Counted from the first letter of the stretch, positions 52,558 to 62,325 are shown. The stretch: DNA of 64,000 bases from JAEINY01 sp942490535 (GCA_942490535.1 CALNXQ010000005.1:1922001-1986000), one strand, 5' to 3'. Notes: a model not told the origin generated them from the letters alone. Numbers and translations are program-made.

Positions 52558-53553
52558 TTAATTTGCCTGCTGAGGGGTTGTTTTGTGTGTTTGTTTCGAT
52601 TCAATTAATCCCGTCGATAGCGATTGATTACTCAAATAATCGTAGACGGCCATGACAGGGAAGAGGGTTGGATAAATGGTGTCGCGTTGAATCAGGTAAT
52701 TAAGTCTCAAGCCGGTTTCCTGAATAGAGTCAGAGGAGGTGGAATAGGCGATACTGCAGATGTGATCATCGGGTAATATTTTCACATAGTGCTGACCATT
52801 CCGGCACCGGATGAAGAAGCCCGCTTCATTACCGGCAATTTTATAGGATGGATAATAACCCTCGGTAGGGGCACATTCCATCTCCAAAAAAAAGGACTCG
52901 TTTATTTCGTTCAAAAAGATGGGGTAGATGCCGCCTGTTCCCATGGCATACAGATGAACGGAAGGGGTTGGCGTAAATCGGTTTCGGATGATTATTTTTA
53001 AATCCATACTATCGGGCTGTATGGCATGTTTTTGATTGATAAAGTCAAAGCCTACCACCTCGGTATTGGAATTTTTCTTTCGTCCATTGAATGGGGTAAT
53101 TGTGCGGGATCTCAGGAAGGGTTGGTCTTCGAAGCTTTGTTCAGAAAGTAAGGAAATGAACAAATTGCTCTGCGATACTTCCGGGAGCAAGCGAATCGTA
53201 TCGATAGCCGCATATTGGTTAGGCTTTGTGCGTGCTTGAACCGACATGTAACCATAGGCTTCAATCTCGTAATTTATTTGGTATGCTTTGTCGAAATATC
53301 CCTGAAAATGCCCCCAAATATCGGATTGGTAGGCTTTGCTGGTCTCAATGGTGTGATCGATGTTATTCTGGTGCTTTGCAGTGGCTTTGATGGAGGCAAA
53401 TGGAATGGGTTTGTTGGTGACTCCATCAACGATAACGCCATTCCATTTAATATTGTAAAATTCGCGGGAACAAGCCATATGTATCATGACAAGCACAAGA
53501 ATAATGCTTGCTCCCGAAATTAGTTTTAGTTGATTAAGACAAGTCTTCTTCAA
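52558..53553 (-). CDS. Lipoprotein with CarboxypepD-regulatory-like domain
   Basis: A 331-residue lipoprotein (lipobox IHMAC, Cys about 28). Residues 33-125 look like a carboxypeptidase-regulatory beta domain (WNGVIVDGVTNKPIPFASIKATAKH ... DIWGHFQGYF ... YEIEAYGYMSVQ), the module also found at the N-terminus of TonB-dependent receptors. The remainder is beta-rich with no recognised family. It starts 7 bases after the SurA-like gene's stop and runs toward the OstA-like gene, so it is part of the envelope-assembly operon. Function unknown. Confidence 0.82.
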   Translation of the reverse strand: MKKTCLNQLKLISGASIILVLVMIHMACSREFYNIKWNGVIVDGVTNKPIPFASIKATAKHQNNIDHTIETSKAYQSDIWGHFQGYFDKAYQINYEIEAYGYMSVQARTKPNQYAAIDTIRLLPEVSQSNLFISLLSEQSFEDQPFLRSRTITPFNGRKKNSNTEVVGFDFINQKHAIQPDSMDLKIIIRNRFTPTPSVHLYAMGTGGIYPIFLNEINESFFLEMECAPTEGYYPSYKIAGNEAGFFIRCRNGQHYVKILPDDHICSIAYSTSSDSIQETGLRLNYLIQRDTIYPTLFPVMAVYDYLSNQSLSTGLIESKQTHKTTPQQAN

Positions 53554-53560
53554 TCACGTA

Positions 53561-54916
53561 TTAGTTAATCCAACCATCGTATTTAAACTCACACTTCACC
53601 CACTTCTCATCAATGGTTATATAGGTTTCGTGTTGCTTTTCACGAATCCATGTATCTAACGCCTCCTGGCGTTTTTTGTTTTCCAACATGCTTTGTAGCA
53701 TTTGGTAATCATCACGCATATTGGCTTTATGAGGCGCTGTTTTGTTCTTTAGTAATACTATTCGATAGGTTTCTTGTCCCTTTCGGTCGTCCATCATGAA
53801 AAATGGTTCTGAGACATCACCTACCTTCATCGATTGTACCGTTTTATTGATGGCCACCGGAATTTGGCTGATTTCAAATTTGGCTGTTCCCGTTTGGGGA
53901 TTGACCATTAAACCACCATTGGTACGAGAGTCTTTGTCCATGGAAAAACGGAGGGCTGCCTCGGCAAATGACATGGTCTCATCAGTAATTAAACCGCGAA
54001 TGGTATCCAATGCAGTTTCAGCTTCCTTACGGGCATCCAGACTTACCTTTGGTTTAATCAATATGTGACGACAGTTGATCCGTTCACCTTTCCGGTCGAT
54101 TAATTGAATGATGTGATAGCCAAATTCTGTTTCCACAATTTTGGAGACTTTCTTTTTATCCTGCAAATTAAAAGCCACACTGGCAAACTCAGGCACCAAA
54201 CCGGAGCGAGGCATCCATCCTAACTCACCACCACGAGCGGCCGATCCCTTATCTTCGGAATATAAAACAGCTAAGGTGGCAAAATCACGCCCTTCATTAA
54301 TCTGGCGCTGGAAATCACGCAATTGGGTTTTTACCCGGTCAATCTCCTCTTGTTCCACTTTCGGGTGAAGTACCACTTGCTGGAATTCGTATTGAGTGGG
54401 AACCATGGGCAGACTATCCTGCGGCACACTTTTGAAAAAGGTTCTGATTTCCGAAGGGGTTACAGCAATGTCTCCGGTAATTTTACGCTGCATACTTTGG
54501 GTTAACATTTGTGTCCGGACCATTTCCATCTGGTCACGTTTGATTTGAATCAAAGATTTGCCAAAGTATTCTTCTAATTTTTCCTTATCGCCAATTTGTT
54601 GAATGAAATAGTTTACCCGGGCATCTACCTGGTTGACCACTTCATTTTCACTGACTTCAATACTATCTAATTCGGCCTGGTTCAGTAATAGTTTACTGAT
54701 GAGCTCTTGTTCAAAAATATGGCATTTCATATCGCCTGCCACAGCAGCTCCTTCCATCACTGCTTGTTCATATTGATGTTCAATATCGGAACGAAGAATG
54801 GCATTGTCACCCACTACGGCAATCACTTCATCAATCACGTTTGATTGGCCCACAACGGATGAAATTGAAAACGTTATAAACAGTAATATAGCACTCAGTT
54901 TTAAAAATCTTTGCAT
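53561..54916 (-). CDS. surA: SurA-like periplasmic chaperone/PPIase
   Basis: A 451-residue protein with a signal peptide (about 8-23, SSVVGQ). A SurA N-domain (about 25-165, DEVIAVVGDNAILRSDIEHQYEQ) starts exactly as in SurA. Two parvulin-type domains follow: one at about 175-280 (FATLAVLYSEDKGSAARGGELGWMPRSGLVPEF) and one at about 282-400 (CRHILIKPKVSLDARKEAE). The C-terminal strand/helix returns to the core domain (IREKQHETYITIDEKWVKCEF). SurA escorts unfolded barrel proteins to the Bam complex. The second PPIase domain has lost GGxLGW (NGGLMVNP), so it may be non-catalytic. Confidence 0.92.
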   Translation of the reverse strand: MQRFLKLSAILLFITFSISSVVGQSNVIDEVIAVVGDNAILRSDIEHQYEQAVMEGAAVAGDMKCHIFEQELISKLLLNQAELDSIEVSENEVVNQVDARVNYFIQQIGDKEKLEEYFGKSLIQIKRDQMEMVRTQMLTQSMQRKITGDIAVTPSEIRTFFKSVPQDSLPMVPTQYEFQQVVLHPKVEQEEIDRVKTQLRDFQRQINEGRDFATLAVLYSEDKGSAARGGELGWMPRSGLVPEFASVAFNLQDKKKVSKIVETEFGYHIIQLIDRKGERINCRHILIKPKVSLDARKEAETALDTIRGLITDETMSFAEAALRFSMDKDSRTNGGLMVNPQTGTAKFEISQIPVAINKTVQSMKVGDVSEPFFMMDDRKGQETYRIVLLKNKTAPHKANMRDDYQMLQSMLENKKRQEALDTWIREKQHETYITIDEKWVKCEFKYDGWIN

Positions 54917-54935
54917 GCTCTTTTTTTTGGTAAAA

Positions 54936-55808
54936 TTAATAGAATTTTATGATTTTCTGCTTCAGCCCCTCTTCGTACAGGTCTGCTTCTAATTGTTTAA
55001 TAAATTCCAGCCTTTTTTTATTTAGCAGGATGGCTTTTATTTTCTCTTCAACAAAATCTCGTGGCGCTACCTCATCAATTAATTTGTATTCTTTGATCGA
55101 AAAGAAATACTGATACAATGAGTCGGATGTGGTGTAGTCGTTATTATACTTCAAAAACTGCTCCGGTCTGGAAATGCGTTCCGGTAATCTGCGATTAATG
55201 TCATCCATCGGCAACCAATGATCAACAAATACTTCATATTTTCTGGCATTGGTAAAGCAGTAGGCTTCCAATTTAACCACATCTTCTGAATCATCGGACC
55301 GGTAAAGGCGCTTGAGTTCGTCGATGTTGGGTGCTGTTTTGGGAACAATAACGAAGACACCTTTAATGATGGGCGTCGTTAATTTGAAATTGTCGATCAT
55401 CTTCTCATAGTAAGTCTGAATTTCAGAACTGGTAATGAGAGGCGAGTATTTTTGCTCCAGAAGTTTTTGTTGGTATTGATGTACCAGTAACGAACGCCGG
55501 TATTCTTCCAACATTTGTTTTACGTCCTGTTCCTCAGGGGTGAGGTTTAGCTCAGCCTTACGCAACAAGAGCTCAGAACGGATCCATCGGTTAATATAAT
55601 CCTGGGCAAAAATGATACTGTCTGCTTCCGGCAGATTATTGGGGATCGCCGAGTAAAGCATTCGTTTGGTCAATGGTTTTTCCGCCACCACCAGTAAAGG
55701 TTCAGCCAGTGGATCTTCTGGTTGGGTATTACAACCGGAAAATACCAAAGTCCCCGCCACAGCAAACAGAAATAAATAGCGTTTAGTCGCCTGTTTCATT
55801 CGTTTCAA
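54936..55808 (-). CDS. SurA-N-like lipoprotein without PPIase domain
   Basis: A 290-residue lipoprotein (LVFSGC lipobox, Cys about 26). LLVVAEKPLTKRMLYSAIPN resembles the beginning of a SurA-type chaperone core. Long helices follow (WIRSELLLRKAELNLTPEEQDVKQMLEEYRRSLLVHQYQQKLLEQ), then a middle segment and C-terminal helix (KIKAILLNKKRLEFIKQLEADLYEEGL) of the same family. No parvulin domain is present. It is 20 bases from the SurA gene. It is probably a membrane-tethered chaperone or scaffold of the same system. Confidence 0.82.
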   Translation of the reverse strand: MKRMKQATKRYLFLFAVAGTLVFSGCNTQPEDPLAEPLLVVAEKPLTKRMLYSAIPNNLPEADSIIFAQDYINRWIRSELLLRKAELNLTPEEQDVKQMLEEYRRSLLVHQYQQKLLEQKYSPLITSSEIQTYYEKMIDNFKLTTPIIKGVFVIVPKTAPNIDELKRLYRSDDSEDVVKLEAYCFTNARKYEVFVDHWLPMDDINRRLPERISRPEQFLKYNNDYTTSDSLYQYFFSIKEYKLIDEVAPRDFVEEKIKAILLNKKRLEFIKQLEADLYEEGLKQKIIKFY

Positions 55809-55917
55809 TTAGTTCATTTAATGAGCCAGCAAAATTACAATCACCTCAGTACTGCTACTGATTAAGTTTGATTCTCTCCGTGGTGTCAAATCGTAATTGC
55901 CAAAGCAAGCCCCTAAA

Positions 55918-57846
55918 TTAGAGTTTTGTCTGCTCTAAAACAAAAGAGTTGATTTCTGGTTTGTATTTTTTTCGCAGGTTTTCGATCCAGACTTTCTCCA
56001 GGTGATTTTGATAATCAGAAATCACTTGTCCTTTAATTGCCTTTAATGCTTGTTGGGAGGTTTCTTTCCTTTCGCCTTTAATCAATAAATAAGAGGTGTC
56101 TTTCGCTCTTTTTTTACCGCTTTGGGCGGGCCATAGCTGGGCGTCCAATGCCGGGTATTGACCTTTTACAAACGTTCCGGTCTCCATATTAATACCCTGT
56201 GTTAATTGGGCGGGAAGACTATCGGGAGCCGCTTTTGCGTCAGCCAGATATTTTTTAAGTTTTTTTAATTGTTTGGACGACTGACAGAAATAGAGTGTAC
56301 CTTCGAAACGTTCCGGAAGGGTGTAATCAGATGGGTGTGATTCGAAGAAATCAGCAAGACCAGTGCTGTCGGCAGAGGCTTTATTCCATATTTCCTTTTG
56401 GCTGATTTCAAAAATGAGTAAGCCATCGTGGTACTCACCCATCAGGTATTTAAAGTCCGGATATTTGATTTCGAGTCGGGATTTCTCATAGGCCAATATT
56501 TCTTCTGCAATAAAGTCCTCCCAGGTTTTGTCAATAAAAACTATATCCGCAGTGGCCAGAGAATGGTTTTTGTTACGTATGTATTGTGCGAATTGCTTGG
56601 TGGTGACTTTTTCGGCGTTGTATTCGGCAATGGTTGAAGCTTTGTCTTCAAGTTCAAGGAGTAGCTTATCCGGACTTGCCTTATGGTTTAGGATTATTTT
56701 TGTCATCACACCATAGGCTTTTTCATCACGGGAGTAATTGTACTCTGATTTCAGTTTTTTAAGGGTGGCGCTTTTTCCTGCAAATGCACGCTCATCATTG
56801 GCAATGCGTTGTTCAATATCAGCCCTCATTTCCTCTATAGAAGCCATCTCCCGTTTGTCCAGGCGTTTGATAATGTGCCATCCAAAGGGTGTCAGAATGG
56901 GTTCAGACAGTTGGTCGTTTTCTTCCAGTGCAAAAGCGGCATCCGCAAATTCAGGAATCATCTTACCTGTGCCAAACCAATCCAATTCGCCACCCTTGCC
57001 AGCCGTGCGTTTATCATCTGAAAGGGTATTGGCCAATGAATCAAAGGGAACACCCGCCAGCAACTGTTGGTAGATGCTGTCTATTTGGTTTCTGGTCTGT
57101 TCCTGTATTTGTTTAGGGGCGTTGTAAGGAAAGGCTTTCATGATGTGGGCCACTTTCATTTCACCACGATTGGTGCGCACGTCGTGCACTTTTATTAAAT
57201 GATACCCAAAAGGGGTGCGAATGATGGGTGATACCTGGTCAACAGGGGTGTTGTAAGCGGCTGTTTCGAACGGATACACCATGGAGAAACCTGAGAAATA
57301 GCCCAGTTGTCCTTGGGCGCGCTTTCCCGATGGGCAGTCCGAATAGAGAAAAGCAAGCTCACCAAAATCATCACCGGCGTTTATTTTTGATTGCAATTCC
57401 TTTATTTTAGTGTAGGCTGTCAAGGTATCTTCGGGGGTTGGTGATTGGGGCATCTTAATGAGGATGTGGGATGCATTCACCTCCTTGGACAGGCGGTCAT
57501 AGGCCTCGGTAACGACCGCCTCAATGGCTTTTTTATCGGTCAGATAAGGCTTGGCCAATTCGTTGCGGTAGTAGTTTAATTCGCTTTGGAACTGAGGCAT
57601 GGTATCGTATCCCTGCGCCATGGCTTCAATCACTTTCAGCTTGTAATTCACAAATAAATCCACATATTCTTCCTTACTGATAGGGTTTTGGGAGAGGGCA
57701 TTGTTCTTTTCAAAAATGTAGTTGAACTCATCTATAGTAAACTCGTGGTTCTCAATTTTCAGGAATGGTTTGTCCTGAGCTTCGATGGGTAGCACGTTTA
57801 GTGTTAAAGCAAGAAAAGCAATCAGAAAAGCAATGCGTTGACTCAT
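55918..57846 (-). CDS. Large SurA/PpiD-type peptidyl-prolyl isomerase, two parvulin domains
   Basis: A 642-residue exported protein with a signal peptide (about 6-23, PIEAQ). The N-terminal chaperone segment (about 25-120) is followed by parvulin domain 1 (about 125-230, NASHILIKMPQSP ... GQLGYFSGFSMVYPFE ... TPFGYHLIKVHDVR) and domain 2 (about 233-340, VAHIMKAFP ... GKGGELDWFGTGKMIPEF ... TPFGWHIIKRLDKR). A long helical C-terminal region (about 345-640) returns to the chaperone fold. It is the first gene of the envelope run, 109 bases before the lipoprotein. A TATCTTTG box lies at 57911-57904. Confidence 0.92.
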   Translation of the reverse strand: MSQRIAFLIAFLALTLNVLPIEAQDKPFLKIENHEFTIDEFNYIFEKNNALSQNPISKEEYVDLFVNYKLKVIEAMAQGYDTMPQFQSELNYYRNELAKPYLTDKKAIEAVVTEAYDRLSKEVNASHILIKMPQSPTPEDTLTAYTKIKELQSKINAGDDFGELAFLYSDCPSGKRAQGQLGYFSGFSMVYPFETAAYNTPVDQVSPIIRTPFGYHLIKVHDVRTNRGEMKVAHIMKAFPYNAPKQIQEQTRNQIDSIYQQLLAGVPFDSLANTLSDDKRTAGKGGELDWFGTGKMIPEFADAAFALEENDQLSEPILTPFGWHIIKRLDKREMASIEEMRADIEQRIANDERAFAGKSATLKKLKSEYNYSRDEKAYGVMTKIILNHKASPDKLLLELEDKASTIAEYNAEKVTTKQFAQYIRNKNHSLATADIVFIDKTWEDFIAEEILAYEKSRLEIKYPDFKYLMGEYHDGLLIFEISQKEIWNKASADSTGLADFFESHPSDYTLPERFEGTLYFCQSSKQLKKLKKYLADAKAAPDSLPAQLTQGINMETGTFVKGQYPALDAQLWPAQSGKKRAKDTSYLLIKGERKETSQQALKAIKGQVISDYQNHLEKVWIENLRKKYKPEINSFVLEQTKL

Positions 57847-57903
57847 GATTTAAAGGGTTGAAGAGATGATACAATAATTCTGTCAGCATAGTAAAACGAA
57901 TAA

Positions 57904-57911
57904 CAAAGATA
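57904..57911 (-). promoter_or_regulatory. Probable -7 box of the SurA/OstA operon
   Basis: Minus-strand TATCTTTG, an exact TAnnTTTG match 58 bases before the start at 57846. No -33 partner was found. Confidence 0.35.
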
Positions 57912-58287
57912 TAATATTGTAATGGTTTCTCAGAAATTATCAGGTGTGATTTCCCCGGGAGAAGCACGAGTGCTTTCCCCGTGCAGAAGAATGATTTATC
58001 CTGCGCGGCAAAAAGCATTATCCCCATGGGCTTAATTTATTTTGCTGCTCAGCAACCGCGTGGAAGGTGTCTTACCGGAGGAGAATGATCTGGCAGTTCG
58101 TTTTTGAGGTTTTAATGCACTGAGGAATTCAAGGAACGCTTCTCCATTAATGTTTTGTAATAAAGAACCGTTCCGTTAGATTTTTAAAAGTCTCAATCCG
58201 TCTGTATAAACCACTACAGTTTGGCGATTTAATTCGGATTCCCCTTTTCCAAAAGAGGAATAGAGCATCCCCAATAAGTGTCATAGC
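57912..58287. other. Spacer between guaB and the SurA operon
   Basis: No real gene. A near-perfect inverted repeat, ATTCCCCTTTT/AAAAGAGGAAT (about 58238-58261, one mismatch), lies 30 bases after the guaB stop and could terminate it, although no T run follows. A 91-codon minus-strand frame here has no support. Confidence 0.4.
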
Positions 58288-59757
58288 TTATCTGGAATAG
58301 TTTGGTGCTTCCCGGGTGATGGTCACATCGTGCGGATGACTTTCGTTGACACCGGCATTGGAAATTTTAGTAAACTTGGCCTGATGCAGTTCTTCTATGG
58401 TGGCGGCGCCGCAGTAGCCCATGCCGGCACGCAAACCTCCTATTAACTGGTAGATGACTTCGTATAAGGTACCTTTATACGGCACGCGGGCAGCAATGCC
58501 TTCGGGTACCAGTTTGGTCATGTCATCTTCCACCTCCTGAAAATAGCGGTCTTTTGATCCTTGCTGCATGGCCTCCACCGATCCCATGCCCCGGTAGGAC
58601 TTAAATTTGCGGCCGTTAAAAATAATGGTGTCACCCGGCGATTCTTCGGTGCCGGCAAAAAGGCCTCCTAGCATAACGGCATGTGCGCCGGCTGCCAAGG
58701 CTTTAACAATGTCACCTGAATAGCGGATGCCACCATCGGCAATGACTGGTACACCCGTTTTTTTCAGGGCTTTGGCCACATCGTAAATAGCAGATAGCTG
58801 CGGTACACCAACCCCGGCAATCACGCGTGTGGTACAGATGGAGCCCGGACCAATACCCACCTTCACGCCATCCGCACCGGCTTTAACCAGGTCTATGGCA
58901 GCCTCGGCTGTGGCGATATTGCCCACCACCATTTCCAGCGTGGGGTATTTGGCTTTGACTTGTTTTAAAATGTCTAACACGCGCTTACTATGTCCGTGAG
59001 CGGTATCGATGACAATGGCATCCACATTGGCTTTTGTCAAGGCGTCAATGCGTTCAAAGGTATCGGTTGTTATCCCTACACCTGCAGCCACCCGCAAACG
59101 TCCTTTTTCGTCCTTACAGGCAAATGGTTTATCCTTTGCTTTCGTAATGTCCTTATAAGTCACCAGTCCCACCAGTTTGTTATTTTTATCCACAACCGGT
59201 AATTTTTCAATTTTGTATTGCTGTAAGATTGCGGCAGCCTTTTCCAAATCGGTGGTCTGGTAGGTTGTTACCAGGTTTTCGGAGGTCATTACTTCGTCAA
59301 TACTTCGCCTCATGTTCGGTTCAAAGCGCAGGTCCCGATTGGTTACAATACCTCTTAAATAACCGGATTTATCAATCACCGGAATCCCTCCAATCTTGTA
59401 TTCCTTCATCAGCCCCAAGGCTTGTCCGACGGTGCTACCTTTCAAAATTGTGATCGGATCATAAATCATTCCGTTCTCCGCCCGTTTCACCGACTCTACC
59501 TGTTTGGACTGATCGGCAATGCTCATGTTTTTATGAATGACCCCAATGCCGCCTTCACGGGCAATGGCAATGGCCAGTCCGGCCTCCGTTACGGTATCCA
59601 TGGCAGCGGATACAATGGGGGTATTCACACCAATGTTTCGGGAGAACCGACCGTTGAGATTCACCTCCCGGGGTAATACCTGCGAATAAGCGGGGATTAA
59701 TAATACATCATCGAATGTTAATCCTTCTGATACGATTTTGTCTTCAGTAAATGACAT
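58288..59757 (-). CDS. guaB: IMP dehydrogenase
   Basis: A 489-residue enzyme that oxidises IMP to XMP with NAD+, the committed step of GMP synthesis. The TIM barrel is interrupted by a CBS pair (about 95-205). The catalytic Cys is C308 in GIGPGSICTTR, with GGIRYSGDIVKALAAGA as the phosphate-binding loop and the mobile flap around YRGMGSVEAMQQGS. EGIAARVPYKG contains the flap Arg. Length and all landmarks are normal. It is monocistronic upstream of the chaperone operon, in the order often seen in Bacteroidota. Confidence 0.97.
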   Translation of the reverse strand: MSFTEDKIVSEGLTFDDVLLIPAYSQVLPREVNLNGRFSRNIGVNTPIVSAAMDTVTEAGLAIAIAREGGIGVIHKNMSIADQSKQVESVKRAENGMIYDPITILKGSTVGQALGLMKEYKIGGIPVIDKSGYLRGIVTNRDLRFEPNMRRSIDEVMTSENLVTTYQTTDLEKAAAILQQYKIEKLPVVDKNNKLVGLVTYKDITKAKDKPFACKDEKGRLRVAAGVGITTDTFERIDALTKANVDAIVIDTAHGHSKRVLDILKQVKAKYPTLEMVVGNIATAEAAIDLVKAGADGVKVGIGPGSICTTRVIAGVGVPQLSAIYDVAKALKKTGVPVIADGGIRYSGDIVKALAAGAHAVMLGGLFAGTEESPGDTIIFNGRKFKSYRGMGSVEAMQQGSKDRYFQEVEDDMTKLVPEGIAARVPYKGTLYEVIYQLIGGLRAGMGYCGAATIEELHQAKFTKISNAGVNESHPHDVTITREAPNYSR

Positions 59758-60405
59758 GGGGTGTAGGTTTTTAGCGAGTGATAGATCTGTTTAAAAATAC
59801 AAAAAAATACAAGAATAGTCGGAAAATTAAGCGTATAACTTTTCGCTTAAACAGCCTATCCGGGATTTTTCTTCAAAATCAATGCAGATCCCAAAGGAGT
59901 AGAGATGAAATCGGTTACGAGATTGAAGATCCTTTGGCTGTAATGTCTAAGTGAATTTGTAAGGGATGCGATTCGTGGCATTGGCTTATGGAGTTCTATG
60001 TAAATGAACCCGATAGATAGTCAGGTCAATGGCGGGTCAAATAGGCCTTAAGGCGAGTTTGACCCGACTTATACCCGAATTTGACCCGACTTTGATTTGG
60101 AAGGAAGTCAGAGCCAGTTAAACCCCGGGAGAAGGCTTTTTACCTCAAGCCATTTTGAATTATCAGGACGTGTCACATTTGACCCGGCAACGGATGTGGA
60201 TAGGGAGAGGTTTTCAGAATGTAACTGGTTGGTGAAATCAAGCTTAACAGGATGGATATACCTTTTTTAGGTAAACGGTTTTGTGACCTGCCTGATGCTT
60301 TTCAGTCAGTGAGCTTCGCCTGCTTTTTGCATAAAAAAATAGAATTTGCATGATTCATTCTACCATTACTACTGTACATTTACACTCTTAAACCATTCGT
60401 GTTTC
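59758..60405. other. Intergenic region upstream of recQ, with a phased repeat
   Basis: No frame of note. It holds the TTTGACCCG repeat cluster at 60031-60189 (separate entry). A TACATTTA near 60375 is a near match to a -7 box for recQ, with a TTTG 26 bases upstream. Confidence 0.45.
60031..60189. repeat. TTTGACCCG repeat cluster with 11/22-bp phasing
   Basis: TTTGACCCGACT occurs at 60058-60069 and 60080-60091, 22 bases apart, with a degenerate half-step copy TTATACCCGAA (60069-60079) between them, giving an 11-bp period. An inverted GCGGGTCAAA is at 60032-60041 and another TTTGACCCG at 60178-60186. Confidence 0.75.
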
Positions 60406-62325
60406 ATGACAGAACCATCCATCTATCATCAGGTATTAGCCAAATACTGGGGCTATCAGGACTTTCGACCCTTGCAGGAGGACATTATTCGTTCGGCCGG
60501 TGAAGGTAATGATACCTTGGGATTGATGCCGACTGGAGGGGGTAAGTCATTAACGTTTCAAGTGCCGGCTCTGGCGCATGAAGGGATTTGTTTGGTGGTG
60601 ACTCCGCTCATAGCCTTGATGAAAGATCAGGTGGCTAACCTCAAACAACGTGGCATCAAAGCCGTGGCCATTCATTCCGGATTAACACGTGATGAACTGA
60701 ATGTGGCATTGGATAATTGTATTTTTGGTGGGGTCAAGTTTCTTTACCTCTCGCCGGAGCGTCTGGGAACCGATCTGTTCATTGAGAAGCTGCAACATCT
60801 TAAAGTGAATTTGCTGGCTATTGATGAGGCGCATTGTATTTCGCAATGGGGTTACGATTTCAGACCTTCCTATTTGAAAGTGGCGGAGATACGAAAGGAA
60901 ATTCCGAATACACCGGTGTTGGCGTTGACAGCCACCGCTACTCCCGATGTGGTGACGGACATTCAGGAAAAGTTACTGTTTAAGAAAAAGAATGTTTTTC
61001 AGAAGAGTTTTAGCCGGGATAACCTGGCCTATGTTGTCCGGTATTCGGAAGACAAGGAGAAACAACTGGTGACTATTTTATCCCGGATAAAAGGGAGTGC
61101 CGTAGTGTATGTGCGCAGCCGTAAAAAAACCGGGGAGTATGCGGACTTGTTGAATAAGGGAGGCATTAGTGCGAAATCCTACCATGCCGGCATGCCTCAG
61201 GAAGTAAAAGATGCCCGTCAGAAGGCGTGGACCAATGGCAGTGTGCGCGTCATTGTTTCCACCAATGCCTTTGGAATGGGCATTGACAAGCCGGATGTAC
61301 GGGTGGTGATACACATGGATGCACCGGATTCACTGGAAGCCTATTTTCAGGAGGCGGGCCGGGCCGGCCGGGATGGTGAGAAAGCTTTTGCGGTATTGTT
61401 ATGGTCGAAGAATGATGAGGTGCGGCTTAAAAGAAGCATTGCCACTTCGTTTCCTGAAAAGGAAGTGATTAAACGGGTTTACGAAGCTTTGGGGAATTTC
61501 TTCCAGGTGGCCATGGGCAGTGGGTTTGGCATGATCTATGATTTTGATATGGGGCGTTTTTGCCAGGCTTATAAGCTGAATGTGCTCACTGTTTTTAATA
61601 GTCTGAAGATCCTTCACCGGGCCGGATATGTAGAATTTACGGAAGAACTGGAGATGCCATCCAAAGTGCATTTCATAGTGCAGCGTGAAGAACTGTATCG
61701 GTTTCAAGTGGCCAATGAGGCTTTTGATCGTTTCATTAAACTGCTTTTGAGGTCCTATACCGGTTTGTTTACGGAGTATGTGGCGATCAATGAAGAATTG
61801 CTGGCCAAACGGGCCAACATCACGCGTCAGCAGGTGTACCAGTTTCTGAATAAGATGAACCACGTAAAAGTGATCAAATACATTCCTCAAAAGAAAACCC
61901 CTTTGATCACCTATTTACAGGCGCGTGAAGATTTAAGATACCTGGAATTATCTGATGAGGTCTATCAAAACCGGAAAGATAAATACGAAGAACGCGTTTA
62001 CAGTGTGATTGAGTATGCCACCACGGGGCACACCTGTCGAAGCGTCTTGTTGTTAACCTATTTTGGACAGCAATCAGCTGGTAACTGTGGGCATTGCGAT
62101 GTGTGTTCTGAGCGGAAGAAGACCCAGTTGTCGGTCACGGCCTTTCAGGATATTGAAACCGCCATTCAAAGGCTGTTAAAAGAGCATCCATTGACGTATG
62201 ATCAGTTAGTGCAGCAGTTGCCGGATATAAGCGAGGAGGAGGTGGCGAAGGTGGTGCGCTGGTTGGAAGAGTACGAAGTGATTGGCGAAAATGAGGCTGG
62301 ATTATTGGTTTGGAATCGGCCATAG
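60406..62325 (+). CDS. recQ: RecQ-family ATP-dependent DNA helicase
   Basis: A 639-residue helicase from the ATG at 60406; a frame 20 codons longer has no support. FRPLQEDIIRS (motif 0), LGLMPTGGGKSLTFQ (I), AIDEAHCISQWGYDFRPSY (II with the aromatic-rich loop), ALTATATP (III) and QEAGRAGRDG (VI) are present. The RecQ zinc-binding pattern is C-R-x3-L-x3-FG...CGHCDVC near 560-580. Only a short winged-helix end follows and no HRDC domain, so this is the shorter RecQ form common in Bacteroidota. It functions in recombination and fork repair. recG is also in the window at 29823. Confidence 0.94.
   Translation: MTEPSIYHQVLAKYWGYQDFRPLQEDIIRSAGEGNDTLGLMPTGGGKSLTFQVPALAHEGICLVVTPLIALMKDQVANLKQRGIKAVAIHSGLTRDELNVALDNCIFGGVKFLYLSPERLGTDLFIEKLQHLKVNLLAIDEAHCISQWGYDFRPSYLKVAEIRKEIPNTPVLALTATATPDVVTDIQEKLLFKKKNVFQKSFSRDNLAYVVRYSEDKEKQLVTILSRIKGSAVVYVRSRKKTGEYADLLNKGGISAKSYHAGMPQEVKDARQKAWTNGSVRVIVSTNAFGMGIDKPDVRVVIHMDAPDSLEAYFQEAGRAGRDGEKAFAVLLWSKNDEVRLKRSIATSFPEKEVIKRVYEALGNFFQVAMGSGFGMIYDFDMGRFCQAYKLNVLTVFNSLKILHRAGYVEFTEELEMPSKVHFIVQREELYRFQVANEAFDRFIKLLLRSYTGLFTEYVAINEELLAKRANITRQQVYQFLNKMNHVKVIKYIPQKKTPLITYLQAREDLRYLELSDEVYQNRKDKYEERVYSVIEYATTGHTCRSVLLLTYFGQQSAGNCGHCDVCSERKKTQLSVTAFQDIETAIQRLLKEHPLTYDQLVQQLPDISEEEVAKVVRWLEEYEVIGENEAGLLVWNRP

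Noticed and set aside
57752..58027. 91-codon minus-strand frame upstream of the large PPIase
   Set aside because: It overlaps the PPIase start and its promoter box, and the peptide has no coherent features.
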